From the NCBI GenBank assembly GCA_902826615.1, contig CADEFN010000006.1:1-64000 (forward strand): a DNA stretch of 64,000 nt, given 5' to 3'. Below, piece by piece: positions 43,664 through 52,823 of this stretch; the first letter of the stretch is position 1; every line of letters begins with the position of its first letter. The notes under the pieces are model-generated. The model was not told where the DNA came from. It searched no databases and saw only the letters and a list, made by a program, of their open reading frames with translations. The stretch comes from an uncultured Gemmatimonadota bacterium. GTDB taxonomy: Bacteria; Gemmatimonadota; Gemmatimonadetes; Gemmatimonadales; Gemmatimonadaceae. The position numbers were made by a program, and so were the translations under genes.

Positions 43664-44818
43664 ATGTCGCGCCCCTGGCTGAGCCGCAATCTCGTCGCAC
43701 TGTCAGTGGTGTCACTGCTGACCGATGCCTCGAGCGAGATGATCTACCCGCTCGTGCCGGTGTTTCTCTCGACGGTGCTGGGGGCCAGCGCGATGAGTGT
43801 GGGACTCATCGAGGGGAGTGCTCAGGCCCTGACCGCCGTGGTGGCGGCGCTGAGTGGTGGGTGGTCCGACCGGCTCGGCAAACGAAAGGCGCTGGTGGTG
43901 AGTGGCTACATGTTGGCTTCGGTGCTGCGGCCCCTGATTGGTCTGGCGACGAGTGTAGCGCAGGTGCTCGCCATTCGGCTCGGCGATCGGGTTGGCAAGG
44001 GAATTCGTGGCGCGCCGCGCGACGCCCTCATCGCCGATTCGGTCCCTCCCGAGGTTCGTGGCAAGGCTTTCGGCTTACATCGGGCCGCGGACCACGCCGG
44101 CGCGGTGGTTGGCCCGCTGCTGGCCTTTGGATTCCTGCAGTACGCCGGCCTCTCGTTGCGCACCGTGTTTTTGCTGGCGGCAGTGCCGGCCGCGCTGGCG
44201 ATGGTCGTGCTTGTTGTGGGTGTTCGCGAGCCCGTTGCCGTGGTTCCGCAGAAGGGCGAGGCAATACCCGGACCTCTCGGAGCGCGGTTCGCCGCCTACC
44301 TGGCGGTGCTGGCCTGCTTCACGTTAGGCAACTCCACCGATGCGTTTCTGCTGCTGCGCGCCCAGCAGGCCGGGGTGCCAACGGCCCACCTGCCATTGTT
44401 GTGGGCCTTTCTGCATGTCGCCAAGACGCTGATCTCGACGCCCGGTGGCAGCCTCTCCGACCGGGTCGGGCGACGGCCGCTGATCGTTGTGGGGTGGCTG
44501 GTCCACGCCGCCGTCTATTTCGGGTTCGGCCGAGCCACGAGCGCGTGGCAGATCTGGGCGCTCATGGCCTGCTACGGGGCCTATTTCGGCCTCACCGAGG
44601 GGGTCGAGAAGGCCTTTGTAGCCGATCTGGTGCCTGCGCCCCTTCGCGGGCGCGCCTTTGGGCTCTACAACCTCGTGCTTGGTCTGGCGGCTCTCCCTGC
44701 ATCGCTGGTATTCGGGGCGATCTGGGACGTTTGGGGCAGTGGCGTGGCCTTTTCCTTTGGCACCGGCATGGCGCTCTTCGCGTCCCTGCTGATGACCCTG
44801 CTCACCCCGACTGAGTAA
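43664..44818 (+). CDS. MFS transporter
   Basis: 384 residues, eleven or twelve membrane helices. The loop 2-3 motif is GGWSDRLGKRKALVVSGY and the matching loop 8-9 motif is GSLSDRVGRRPLIVVGW, both of the major facilitator family. The start LVALSVVSLLTDASSEMIYPLVPVFL is typical of drug-efflux-like members (DHA group). A TTG two codons upstream is less likely than ATG 43664. The CGTTAGGT motif lies seven bases before the start. Substrate unknown. Confidence 0.92.
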   Translation: MSRPWLSRNLVALSVVSLLTDASSEMIYPLVPVFLSTVLGASAMSVGLIEGSAQALTAVVAALSGGWSDRLGKRKALVVSGYMLASVLRPLIGLATSVAQVLAIRLGDRVGKGIRGAPRDALIADSVPPEVRGKAFGLHRAADHAGAVVGPLLAFGFLQYAGLSLRTVFLLAAVPAALAMVVLVVGVREPVAVVPQKGEAIPGPLGARFAAYLAVLACFTLGNSTDAFLLLRAQQAGVPTAHLPLLWAFLHVAKTLISTPGGSLSDRVGRRPLIVVGWLVHAAVYFGFGRATSAWQIWALMACYGAYFGLTEGVEKAFVADLVPAPLRGRAFGLYNLVLGLAALPASLVFGAIWDVWGSGVAFSFGTGMALFASLLMTLLTPTE

Positions 44819-44841
44819 GGAAATCGTGGCAGATTTGAGGC

Positions 44842-44870
44842 TTGCGTCTTTCGGACTCCGCACCTAGAAT
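44842..44870 (+). promoter_or_regulatory. Sigma70-type promoter of the DinB gene
   Basis: TTGCGT (44842-44847), 17-nt spacer, TAGAAT (44865-44870). The DinB start ATG is at 44919. Together with the atp promoter (TTGCGA-17-TAGATT) it suggests a TTGCGW/TAGAWT form of the housekeeping promoter in this organism. Confidence 0.55.
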
Positions 44871-44918
44871 CTTCGGTCCTTGTTCGGGTTTGTACTCTAT
44901 TCTTGCGAGGTCTTGGTC

Positions 44919-45416
44919 ATGAGTATCGCACAGTCGTTTCTGGGGGAGTGGGACCACGAAGTCGAAAGCACCAAGAAAATGCTCGCCGCGGTGCCTGACG
45001 GTCATGCCGAGTTCAAGCCGGCCGAGAAGTCGATGACGATGGGGCGACTGGCGGTGCATGTGTGCGAACTGCCCGACTGGGCTGCGGTGACGCTGCTCCA
45101 GCCGGAACTCGACTTTGCGAAGTTCGAGTACAAGCCACCTGCCTACACGACCGCGGCCGACAACGTGGCGCAGTTCGAGAAAAAGGCGGCAGCAGCGCGT
45201 GCGATTATCGCGGCGGCGAGCGATGCCACGTACATGGAGAATTGGACCATGCGCCAGGGCGACCAGGTGTTCATGACGATGCCGAAGGTGGCGGTGCTTC
45301 GGTCGTTTGTCTTCAATCACATGATCCACCATCGCGCACAGCTCGGCGTCTATCTCCGCATGAAGGGCGTGAAAGTGCCAGGCATGTACGGTCCGTCGGC
45401 AGACGAGTCGATGTAG
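44919..45416 (+). CDS. DinB-family metal-binding four-helix protein
   Basis: 165 residues from ATG 44919. The four-helix bundle shows the three usual His ligands in LAVHVCELP (helix 2) and NHMIHHRAQLGVYLRM (helix 4), the signature of DinB/YfiT. These proteins are metal-dependent transferases or hydrolases, some using bacillithiol or mycothiol; the reaction here is unknown. The end MYGPSADESM is close to many Gemmatimonadota and Acidobacteria homologues. A clear promoter precedes it. Confidence 0.88.
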   Translation: MSIAQSFLGEWDHEVESTKKMLAAVPDGHAEFKPAEKSMTMGRLAVHVCELPDWAAVTLLQPELDFAKFEYKPPAYTTAADNVAQFEKKAAAARAIIAAASDATYMENWTMRQGDQVFMTMPKVAVLRSFVFNHMIHHRAQLGVYLRMKGVKVPGMYGPSADESM

Positions 45417-45472
45417 TGTCAGCCGCCGGGGCGGGCGTGAAGTGGTACTTGCCCCGGCGGCGCGCTCTCCAA

Positions 45473-46336
45473 TCAGGGCGTCGGAACTGTGGCGCCCGGC
45501 TGGGGGAGGCCCCGGATCAGGTCGCGGATGGCGCCGAAGTAGGTGGCGCCGTCCTCGCGAAAGGCGAGCATGTGCCCACCCTTGACCGGCACAAGTCGTT
45601 TGGGCTCCGCAGCCGCTGCCACCACCTTCTCCGCGTGGCTGAAGGGGATGATGTCGTCGCTCGGTGAGTGCAGGTAGAGTTTCGGCATGGTGATGGCGGG
45701 CACCTTGGCGATCGACTCGAAGCGTTGCGTCGCGATGAGTTTCACCGGGACCCAGGGATAGATCTCCTGTCCGCGATCCGGCACTGAGGTGTATCCCCCC
45801 TCAATCACGAGCGCAGCCGCCTTCACTCGCGTGGCGAGCTCCGTCGCCACACCCGACCCTAACGAGTGCCCGAAGAGGATGATCCGGTCCGGCGACACAC
45901 CGAGTGAATCGGTGAGGTAGCGGTAGGAGGCTTCGGCGTCGTTGTACAGCCCGAGTTCGCTTGGCGCTCCTTCACTCGCTCCGAAACCACGGTAGTCGTA
46001 GGCCAGGAGATTCAGGCCCAGATCGCGCATGGCGGCATAGAACTCGGGACGTTCGGCGTATCCGATGTTGCCCAGGTTGCCGTGCGAGATGAGCATCCAG
46101 TAGCCCGTGCTGTCCGGGCCACGTCCGGGGACGATCCAGGCGGTGAGTCCGGTGCCGTCGCCGGATGCGTAGCGAACGCTCCGATGTTGCAGTGCCCACG
46201 ATGCGGCAGGCTCCCCCACGGCGCGCTCGGCGGGGTGGAAGACGAGGTTGGTCTCGTTGAGCCTCAGGTAGGCAAGGGCACCGCCATATCCAAGACTGAC
46301 GAACCCCGCCAATGTGTAGATGACACGCTTGATCAC
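45473..46336 (-). CDS. Membrane-anchored alpha/beta hydrolase (BEM46/ABHD13-like)
   Basis: 287 residues from GTG 46336, just before a membrane helix (VIYTLAGFVSLGYGGALAYL); the frame runs on to 46474 but that region is not convincing. Core motifs: MLISHGNLGNIGYAERPEF, LLAYDYRGFGASEG, nucleophile elbow ILFGHSLGSGVATELA, then the Asp loop LYLHSPSDDIIPFSHAE and catalytic His in VKGGHMLAFRE. Members hydrolyse esters or thioesters at the membrane. Convergent with the DinB gene. Substrate unknown. Confidence 0.86.
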   Translation of the reverse strand: MIKRVIYTLAGFVSLGYGGALAYLRLNETNLVFHPAERAVGEPAASWALQHRSVRYASGDGTGLTAWIVPGRGPDSTGYWMLISHGNLGNIGYAERPEFYAAMRDLGLNLLAYDYRGFGASEGAPSELGLYNDAEASYRYLTDSLGVSPDRIILFGHSLGSGVATELATRVKAAALVIEGGYTSVPDRGQEIYPWVPVKLIATQRFESIAKVPAITMPKLYLHSPSDDIIPFSHAEKVVAAAAEPKRLVPVKGGHMLAFREDGATYFGAIRDLIRGLPQPGATVPTP

Positions 46337-46511
46337 GGGCGATCGGGATGGTGGGAAACATGAAAATACGCCGCGAGTGGGACGAACGGATTGGCTGAGC
46401 CGGATATGGGCGGGAGTGACGGGCCGAAGGCGCACGCTCCCGGGTTGGGAGTGACTTGTCGCGCCGGATCGCACCTCATACCATGCAAGGGTCGCGTTTC
46501 AGGAGTGCCGC

Positions 46512-46916
46512 ATGTGCCTGTTCCGTCGGTTGATGCCGTTTTTCGTTAGTGCCTTTGTGGTGGGATGCCGCTCGGAGCCATTCGTTCCGGACGGCGCCGT
46601 GGTCGGAACCTGGGCTGGTGGGCCGCTCCGCCTGGTTGCCTCGGCGAATTCCGTGCGGCTCTTCACCGGTTGTGGTTTCTTCGTGGGCTCTGGCGCGATG
46701 GTGGCGGATCCACTGGGCGGCTTTGTGTACGGTATGCGGAGCGAGGCGAACATCCGTGGTCCGGTCGTCATCACCCTCAGGGGTGCGGTGACCGCAGAAC
46801 GCATGAGCGGCGAGCTCATCGCGGTCAACCCGTACTCCACCAGTACCAGCCGATTCACGCTCACAAAAGGGGCGGAGCCGGACGCTGGCGTGATCTGCGC
46901 GGCTGGAGCGAGCTGA
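46512..46916 (+). CDS. Small lipoprotein of unknown function
   Basis: 134 residues from ATG 46512, with a lipoprotein signal (LMPFFVSAFVVGCRS). The rest is short beta strands with Gly (VVGTWAGGPLRLVAS, GPVVITLRGAVTAERMSGEL), likely a single beta-sandwich or barrel. It contains two mature Cys residues (SVRLFTGCGFF, VICAAG) that could pair. It ends where the MutS-like frame begins (TGA within CTGA), so the two may be co-translated. No family recognised. Confidence 0.7.
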   Translation: MCLFRRLMPFFVSAFVVGCRSEPFVPDGAVVGTWAGGPLRLVASANSVRLFTGCGFFVGSGAMVADPLGGFVYGMRSEANIRGPVVITLRGAVTAERMSGELIAVNPYSTSTSRFTLTKGAEPDAGVICAAGAS

Positions 46917-48583
46917 ACTCCTACTGGACGCTCCTGATCCTCGCCCTGCCACTGCTCGTTGTTGGGGCAGGGGTAGCAGGGAGGTTCCGAGCTCACCGGG
47001 CCCGGCGAGAGCTCGCACGCACGTTCGGTCGCGCAGTAGAGCGCGAACGGGACATGGATCGCGCCTCCATGTTACGCCGGATGCGCGCAGAGCTGTCGCC
47101 GGCTTCGTATCACGACGAGCAGGTGTGGCGCGACCTGGATATGGACGACGTCTTCGCGCGGCTTGACCATACGCTGAGCTGGCCCGGAATGCAGGTCCTA
47201 TGCGACCGGCTGGGGCGACACGACCACAGCGACGCAGACCTGGCTCGTCTCCACGCCGAATCGGAAGTCTTCCGTGAGAATGCGGAGACGCGAGAGTGGT
47301 ATGCGGATCGGCTCCTCGCCTTGGGCGACTGGAGCGCCAGCGCGCTCCCCTTGTTGCTGTGGGGTGCGCCACCACCGGTTCCGCGATATGTGGCGGGGCT
47401 CAAAGCGCTGACCATGACCTCCATTCTCTCGTTGGTCGCCACGGTCGTCTGGCCGCCCGCGTTTGTGGTGTGTATCGCGGTCGCCCTCGTCAACGTGTTC
47501 GTCATCAGTCTGTTGCGCACGCGCACCCAACCGTGGTTGCCGTCGCTGCGGGCGCTACCCGTGTTTCTGCGCACGGTCGCTGTTTTCGCAAAGGGCTCCG
47601 GTGTCGGACTCGATTCTACGACGGCTCGGCTCGCGGAAACATGGCGCGCCCTGCTGCCGCTGCAGCGTTTCACACGCTTCGTGAAGTTTGACGACGGCTC
47701 GGTCATGGGAGGGCTCGGGGCCGAGCTGGCGGGTGCGGCACGGGAGCTTCTCAATCTTCTCTTCTTGCTGGACCTGCATGCGTTTTATGGAGTTGCCGGC
47801 GCACTCGCCAACAATCGGCATGCAGCTCAGGAGGCCTTCCTCGCCCTTGGTGAAATCGATGTGGCACGGGCCCTGGCGTCTCTGCGGAGTGCCACGCCGG
47901 TCTGGACGCGACCCGTTCCGGGCGAAGTCCGGCAACTGCGAGTCACCGGCCTGGTGCATCCGCTCATTAGTTCTCCGGTCCCGGTCGACCTGACGGGTGA
48001 TGGACGCAGCTGGATCGTGACGGGGTCGAACATGTCGGGAAAGTCGACATTCCTGCGGAGTCTTGGGGTCGGGACGCTCATGGCCAGATCGTTAGGCACG
48101 GTGTTCGCTTCGCGCTGGGAGTGTCCAGCGTTTCGGGTCAGCACCTGTATTGGCCGCAGCGATGCGATTACCGAGGGCAAGAGTTACTACATGGCCGAAG
48201 TGCAGCGCGTGCGCGACCTCATCACCCTTGCGCATGCCGACGAGCCTTGCCTCTTCCTGGTCGACGAGCTTTTTCGGGGGACGAATACGACGGAGCGCGT
48301 CGCGGCCGGGCTGGCAGTCCTCGAGGCTCTCGACCGATCTCCGCATCTCGTGATGGTGGCCACGCACGATGTGGAGTTGCTCGCGTGGCTGAGAGACCGA
48401 TACGACGCCTGGCACTTCCGTGAAGATGTCGCGGCCGACGGGCTGAGTTTTGACTACATCCTGCGCCCCGGCCCGGGCTCAACACGCAACGCGATCGCCC
48501 TGCTTGGAGTGATGGGATATCCCGCCGAGGTGGTGGCGCGTGCGCGCGAGGTCGCTGGTCAGGGGGCACCCACTGAAACCTGA
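46913..48583 (+). CDS. Membrane-anchored MutS-domain V ATPase
   Basis: About 556 residues if translation begins at CTG 46913, which overlaps the previous stop like an ATGA pair; the first ATG (47054) would drop the hydrophobic segment YWTLLILALPLLVVGAGVAG. A second membrane hairpin lies near residues 160-210 (LTMTSILSLVATVVWPPAF, VVCIAVALVNVFVISLL). The C-terminal MutS ATPase has Walker A VTGSNMSGKSTFLRSL (about 370) and Walker B LFLVDELFRGTNTTER (about 449). The mismatch-recognition and connector domains of MutS are absent. Such proteins exist in Bacteroidetes and relatives without known function; mismatch repair is unlikely. Confidence 0.82.
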   Translation: MNSYWTLLILALPLLVVGAGVAGRFRAHRARRELARTFGRAVERERDMDRASMLRRMRAELSPASYHDEQVWRDLDMDDVFARLDHTLSWPGMQVLCDRLGRHDHSDADLARLHAESEVFRENAETREWYADRLLALGDWSASALPLLLWGAPPPVPRYVAGLKALTMTSILSLVATVVWPPAFVVCIAVALVNVFVISLLRTRTQPWLPSLRALPVFLRTVAVFAKGSGVGLDSTTARLAETWRALLPLQRFTRFVKFDDGSVMGGLGAELAGAARELLNLLFLLDLHAFYGVAGALANNRHAAQEAFLALGEIDVARALASLRSATPVWTRPVPGEVRQLRVTGLVHPLISSPVPVDLTGDGRSWIVTGSNMSGKSTFLRSLGVGTLMARSLGTVFASRWECPAFRVSTCIGRSDAITEGKSYYMAEVQRVRDLITLAHADEPCLFLVDELFRGTNTTERVAAGLAVLEALDRSPHLVMVATHDVELLAWLRDRYDAWHFREDVAADGLSFDYILRPGPGSTRNAIALLGVMGYPAEVVARAREVAGQGAPTET

Positions 48584-48617
48584 GCGGCGCGCGTGCGGCA
48601 AAGCGGCTACCAAACCG

Positions 48618-48821
48618 CTAACAGCAGCGGTTGCCGGCCTGTGTGTATTTCCGCTCCTGGTACTCTTTCGCAAACTCCTCGTACGACATCACCCGGCACC
48701 CCGGTTGCGCCTCACGCATATGCGTGAGGTACCCCTGGTAGTCCGGTGCACCAATGATCCGGTGCACCGTATGAATCACGCGCGAGAGGCGCTGCGCGAG
48801 CGACGGCGAGGGTTTCACCAC
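48618..48821 (-). CDS. YbdD/YjiX-family protein
   Basis: 67 residues from GTG 48821 with TGAGG just upstream; it starts four bases after the cstA stop. The pattern RVIHTVHRIIGAPDYQGYL, then MREAQPG, MSYEEFAKEYQERKYT and the C-terminal RCC is that of YbdD/YjiX, the small partner always found beside CstA/BtsT-type pyruvate carriers. Probably needed for transporter activity. Too short and GTG-started, so easy to miss. Confidence 0.85.
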   Translation of the reverse strand: MVKPSPSLAQRLSRVIHTVHRIIGAPDYQGYLTHMREAQPGCRVMSYEEFAKEYQERKYTQAGNRCC

Positions 48822-48825
48822 GACC

Positions 48826-50889
48826 TCAATCCCGCGCCATCGCGACGCGCGGCTCGAAGGGCACTTCCGACGACACCGCGGCTTTGCGCCCGCTGAGCAC
48901 GGCAATCCATTCGCGCGCCGAGGCGGCGAGGATCACGATTACCGAGCAGAGGAAGAAGGTGGTTACGCCCGCATCGAGCCGGTCGTTGAAGATCAGCTTC
49001 CCGGCGTCCGCAGCACTCTTGATGTTGGCCGGAAGGTTGCCACTTGCGATGCCGTCCTGGAGAAAGCGCGCATGCGAGAGGAAGCCGAGCTTCGGATCGG
49101 AGGAGAAGATCTTCGTGAGGCCGGCGGTCATCGTCACGATCGTGAGCCACGTCATGGGCAGCATGGTGAGGAAGGCATACTTCGCTTTCCCCATCTTGAT
49201 GATGACCGTGGTGCCCACACAGAGTGCGACGGTGGCGAGGAGCTGGTTGGCAATACCGAACAGCGGCCAGAGGGAATTGATCCCGCCTAACGGGTCGACC
49301 ACCCCCTGATACAGGAAGTACCCCCACATCGACACGAAGAGCGCACTCGAAAGCACCACCGCGGGATACCACGACGTACGGCCCATCGGCGCCCACACAT
49401 GTTTCAGCAGATCCTGCAGCATGAAGCGCCCAACCCGCGTACCGGCATCGAGGGTGGTGAGAATGAAGAGCGCCTCGAACATGATGGCGAAGTGGTACCA
49501 GAGTGCCAGCGTGCCACCACCAAAACCGTGGAAGAGCTGCGCCATGCCGACCGCGAGACTTGGTGCGCCACCGGTGCGTGACAGAAGTCGTGTCTCACCG
49601 ATCTGCCGCGTGAGTTCATTAAAGGCGGCCACGTCCAGAGTGAATCCCCAGTTGCGGATGGCCTCGGCGGCACTTTCCACGGTTGTCCCGATGGCGGCCG
49701 GCGGTGCGTTGATGGCGAAGTAGGTGCCCGGTGTCAGCACACAGGCCGCAATGAGCGCCAGCGTGGCAACGAGCGACTCGGTGAGCATGGCACCGTAGCC
49801 GATGAAGCGCGCATCGGGCTCACGCTCGAGAATCTTGGGTGTGGTGCCTGACGAGATGAGGGAGTGGAAACCCGAGATCGCGCCGCAGGCAATCGTGATG
49901 AAGCAGAAGGGGAAGAGCTTGCCCGCGAAGACCGGTCCGCTGCCATCGACAAACTGCGTCACCGCAGGCATCTGCAGATCGGGGACGACAATCAGCACGG
50001 CAATGGCAAGCGCCGCGACCACCCCGATCTTCACAAACGCCGAGAGGTAGTCGCGGGGGGCAAGAAGGAGCCACACGGGGAGCACGCTGGCGGCGAAGCC
50101 GTAGATCATGATCGAGATGGCCAGCGCCGATCGGCTCAGCGTGAAGGTCGGCGCCAGGGCCGGGTTCTCGGCCACCCAGCGCCCCACGTAGAGCGCCACC
50201 ACCAGCAGCACCAGCCCGATGGCAGTCGCCTCGAGCACACGATGCGGGCGCAGCCAGCGCATGTACGCACCCATCAGCAGGGCGATCGGAATCGTGAGAC
50301 CGACCGTCACCACGCCCCACGGGCTTTCGCCTAACGCGTTGACGACGATGAGGGCCAGCACTGCGATCAGCACGACCATGATCCCCAGCACGGCCACCAG
50401 CGCCGTCATGCCTGCGAGGGTCCCGATCTCCTCCTTGGCCATCTGCCCCAGCGACTTGCCGTTCCGCCGCACCGAGGCGCAGAGGATCACACAATCCTGG
50501 ACCGCGCCGCCTAACGCCACACCGATCACGATCCAGAGCGCGCCGGGAAGAAAGCCGAACTGGGCGGCGAGGGTGGGGCCCACCAGGGGTCCGGGACCAG
50601 CAATGGCCGCGAAATGATGCCCGAAGACCACCCATCGGTTGGTGGGCACATAGTCGCGCCCGTCATTGAGCCGCTCGGAAGGCGTGCGGCGTGTGGCGTC
50701 GAGGGCAAAGACGTTGGAGGCGATGAGCCGGCTGTAGAACCGGTACGCCACGAGGTAGAAACAGACCGCCGCCGTGACGAGCCAGGCAGCGCTGACGGTT
50801 TCTCCACGAGACAGGGCGAGGTACGCAAACGACGCCGTACCTAGGGCGACGATTGCCAGCCAGCCGAGCGATTTGACCAGTCGGGGCAT
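48826..50889 (-). CDS. cstA: CstA-family carbon starvation/pyruvate transporter
   Basis: 687 residues from ATG 50889; the frame is open to 51243 but that part is not conserved and overlaps the divergent gene. About 16 membrane helices. Family features: NRWVVFGHHFAAIAGPGPLVGP near residues 85-105, the QFGFLPGALWIVIGVALGGAV segment, SGFHSLISSGTTPK and the LYQGVVDPLGGINSLWPLFGIANQ region. CstA proteins import pyruvate or peptides under carbon starvation. Followed at once by ybdD. GCCTAACG motifs occur three times within it (49285, 50329, 50509). Confidence 0.93.
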   Translation of the reverse strand: MPRLVKSLGWLAIVALGTASFAYLALSRGETVSAAWLVTAAVCFYLVAYRFYSRLIASNVFALDATRRTPSERLNDGRDYVPTNRWVVFGHHFAAIAGPGPLVGPTLAAQFGFLPGALWIVIGVALGGAVQDCVILCASVRRNGKSLGQMAKEEIGTLAGMTALVAVLGIMVVLIAVLALIVVNALGESPWGVVTVGLTIPIALLMGAYMRWLRPHRVLEATAIGLVLLVVALYVGRWVAENPALAPTFTLSRSALAISIMIYGFAASVLPVWLLLAPRDYLSAFVKIGVVAALAIAVLIVVPDLQMPAVTQFVDGSGPVFAGKLFPFCFITIACGAISGFHSLISSGTTPKILEREPDARFIGYGAMLTESLVATLALIAACVLTPGTYFAINAPPAAIGTTVESAAEAIRNWGFTLDVAAFNELTRQIGETRLLSRTGGAPSLAVGMAQLFHGFGGGTLALWYHFAIMFEALFILTTLDAGTRVGRFMLQDLLKHVWAPMGRTSWYPAVVLSSALFVSMWGYFLYQGVVDPLGGINSLWPLFGIANQLLATVALCVGTTVIIKMGKAKYAFLTMLPMTWLTIVTMTAGLTKIFSSDPKLGFLSHARFLQDGIASGNLPANIKSAADAGKLIFNDRLDAGVTTFFLCSVIVILAASAREWIAVLSGRKAAVSSEVPFEPRVAMARD

Positions 50890-51038
50890 CGAGGGGAGGG
50901 GACGAGTACGGTTGGGGGACCGGCGAGGGGCAGGGGCGACCCGGTCCCTCGGAACGCGGCAGAAGTTGGGCGCGGGGGCGAAGGCGGTCAACCAGACGAG
51001 TGTATTCGATGGTCGAGCACCGTTAGCTTTCCGGCTCC

Positions 51039-51707
51039 ATGCGACTCGGACTTTTCGCCAATTGCTTGTTCCTGGCGGCGTGCGCCGGTAAGGCGGCCAC
51101 GCCTGCGGGCAGTGCGCCAGCACCGCAGAGCGCCGTCGCCGCAGTTGCGCCCCCTGGCGCGCTGGCCCGCTTTGCCGGAGACGCCGCGCTCTTGTTGCCG
51201 CTGCAAGGCGTCGCCCCCTCCGATCCACTCGGATGGCGCGCAAAGGCAGGTCCGGACGCGGCCCTCAAGGTCCGGGTCGACTCATTGGTCGAGACCGCAT
51301 TCAGGGATCGCGGCCTCCTGCAGTGGAGTTATCCATCGGCCCTGGTGCGTGCGGTACGTCGCAACCCGACATATCTCGCCGATCCTACCGCTCTGCGCGC
51401 GTCCATCGCGTTGCGGGCTGCGGCGCGCAACCAGGACAAAACAGTGGGTGAGCCGCTGGCCTCTCAGCTCCGCGCACTCGCGGCGATAAGTGGCGCTCGT
51501 TATGCGCTCGTCCCGATGGACGTGCGTTTTGATTCCGACTCGGCGGGGGCTCGGGGGGCGGTGCGCCTGGCCCTGTCGATGGTGGATGTCCGTACCGCTC
51601 GCCTGGTGTGGATGGGTGAGGTGGCGTCGGGCATGCAGTCCGATTTTTCGTTCACGCTGGTTGACGATGTCATTCAACGCGCCGCGGACCTCGTGGTCCC
51701 GCGCTGA
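51039..51707 (+). CDS. Lipoprotein of unknown function
   Basis: 222 residues from ATG 51039 with lipobox FLAACAGK. An Ala/Pro-rich linker (residues 18-40) leads to a compact alpha/beta domain: AALLLPLQGVAPSD, a VRVDSLVETAFRDRG helix, RYALVPMDVRFDSD and VRLALSMVDVRTARLVWMGEV, ending DFSFTLVDDVIQRAADLVVP. The WMGEV...D pattern resembles CsgG/GNA1162-like lipoproteins that read out periplasmic state, but the match is weak. Divergent from cstA, 10 bp upstream of the dehydrogenase. Confidence 0.7.
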   Translation: MRLGLFANCLFLAACAGKAATPAGSAPAPQSAVAAVAPPGALARFAGDAALLLPLQGVAPSDPLGWRAKAGPDAALKVRVDSLVETAFRDRGLLQWSYPSALVRAVRRNPTYLADPTALRASIALRAAARNQDKTVGEPLASQLRALAAISGARYALVPMDVRFDSDSAGARGAVRLALSMVDVRTARLVWMGEVASGMQSDFSFTLVDDVIQRAADLVVPR

Positions 51708-51717
51708 GGTTTCACAC

Positions 51718-52737
51718 ATGGGAATTCCCTGCACACTGATCCCGGGCGATGGTATCGGGCCCGACATCACCGACGCGACGCTTCGCATTCTCGACGCCGC
51801 TGGGGCACAATTCGACTGGGACCGGCAGCTCGCTGGCATGGCCGCGGTGAATGCGGTCAAGGACCCGATGCCCGACGCCACACTCGATTCCATCCGCAGA
51901 ACCCGCCTGGCCCTCAAGGGGCCCCTGGAGACACCGGTCGGCGACGGATACCGGTCGGTGAACGTGGCACTGCGGAAGACCTTTGACCTCTACGCCAATG
52001 TGCGGCCGGCGCGCGACATCATTCCCGGCGGGCGTTTTGACAACGTCGACATCGTCCTGATCCGCGAGAACACCGAGGGGTTGTATGCGGGGCTCGAGCA
52101 CTATGTGAAGGTTGGTGAAGACGACAAGGCGGCGGCGCAGTCAATTGCGCTCATTACGCGCATCGGGTCGGAGCGCGTGATTCGTTACGCGTTCGAGTAC
52201 GCGCTGGCGCATGGTCGCAAGAAGATCACGCTGGTCCACAAGGCGAACATCCTGAAGTACTCGCAGGGTCTTTTCCGGCAGGTCGGGCAGCAGATCGCCA
52301 AGGAGTACGACGGCCGCGTGGCGTACGACGAGCGGATTGTGGATGCCTGCGCCATGCAGCTGGTCATCAAGCCCGAGTCGTTCGACATGATCGTGACGAC
52401 CAATCTCTTTGGCGACATCCTCTCCGATCTCGTCTCAGGGCTGGTGGGCGGACTCGGGCTGGCGCCGGGGGCAAACATCGGGCAGCATGCGGCCATCTTC
52501 GAAGCGGTGCATGGGACCGCTCCGGACATCGCCGGGCAGGGTGTCGCCAATCCCTCAGCACTGCTGTTTGCCGCTTGTCTCATGCTCGAACATGTCGGCG
52601 ATGCCGGGCGGGCGGCCCGGATCCGCACGGCGGCGGAATCGGTGATCCGCGAAGGGAAAACCGTCACACGCGACCTCGGCGGCACGGCAAACACTCGGCA
52701 GTTTGCTGACGCCGTGATCGCTCGCATTGGCGCCTGA
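51718..52737 (+). CDS. NAD-type isocitrate dehydrogenase (isocitrate/isopropylmalate family)
   Basis: 339 residues from ATG 51718. The family motifs are LIPGDGIGPDITDATLRIL, LKGPLETPVG, YRSVNVALRKTFDLYANVRP (substrate loop), IVLIRENTEGLYAG, KITLVHKANILK and TTNLFGDILSDLVSGLVGGLGLAPGANIG. The Ser before N-x-x-LRK is the isocitrate-specific position; isopropylmalate dehydrogenases differ there. The absence of NADP-type Lys/Tyr features and the small size favour NAD+. It would act in the TCA cycle. Homoisocitrate or tartrate specificity cannot be excluded without structure-based comparison. Confidence 0.85.
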   Translation: MGIPCTLIPGDGIGPDITDATLRILDAAGAQFDWDRQLAGMAAVNAVKDPMPDATLDSIRRTRLALKGPLETPVGDGYRSVNVALRKTFDLYANVRPARDIIPGGRFDNVDIVLIRENTEGLYAGLEHYVKVGEDDKAAAQSIALITRIGSERVIRYAFEYALAHGRKKITLVHKANILKYSQGLFRQVGQQIAKEYDGRVAYDERIVDACAMQLVIKPESFDMIVTTNLFGDILSDLVSGLVGGLGLAPGANIGQHAAIFEAVHGTAPDIAGQGVANPSALLFAACLMLEHVGDAGRAARIRTAAESVIREGKTVTRDLGGTANTRQFADAVIARIGA

Positions 52738-52823
52738 AGTGCCACCGTGCCTGACGAGTCGCGCGTGGTCGTCAGGCCGCGCTGGACCGTCCAGGCACAG
52801 GCTGATGTCGTACTGAGCGCGCC

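Noticed and set aside
50890-51243. Extension of the cstA frame upstream
   Set aside because: Not CstA-like and overlaps the divergent lipoprotein gene; ATG 50889 fits the family.
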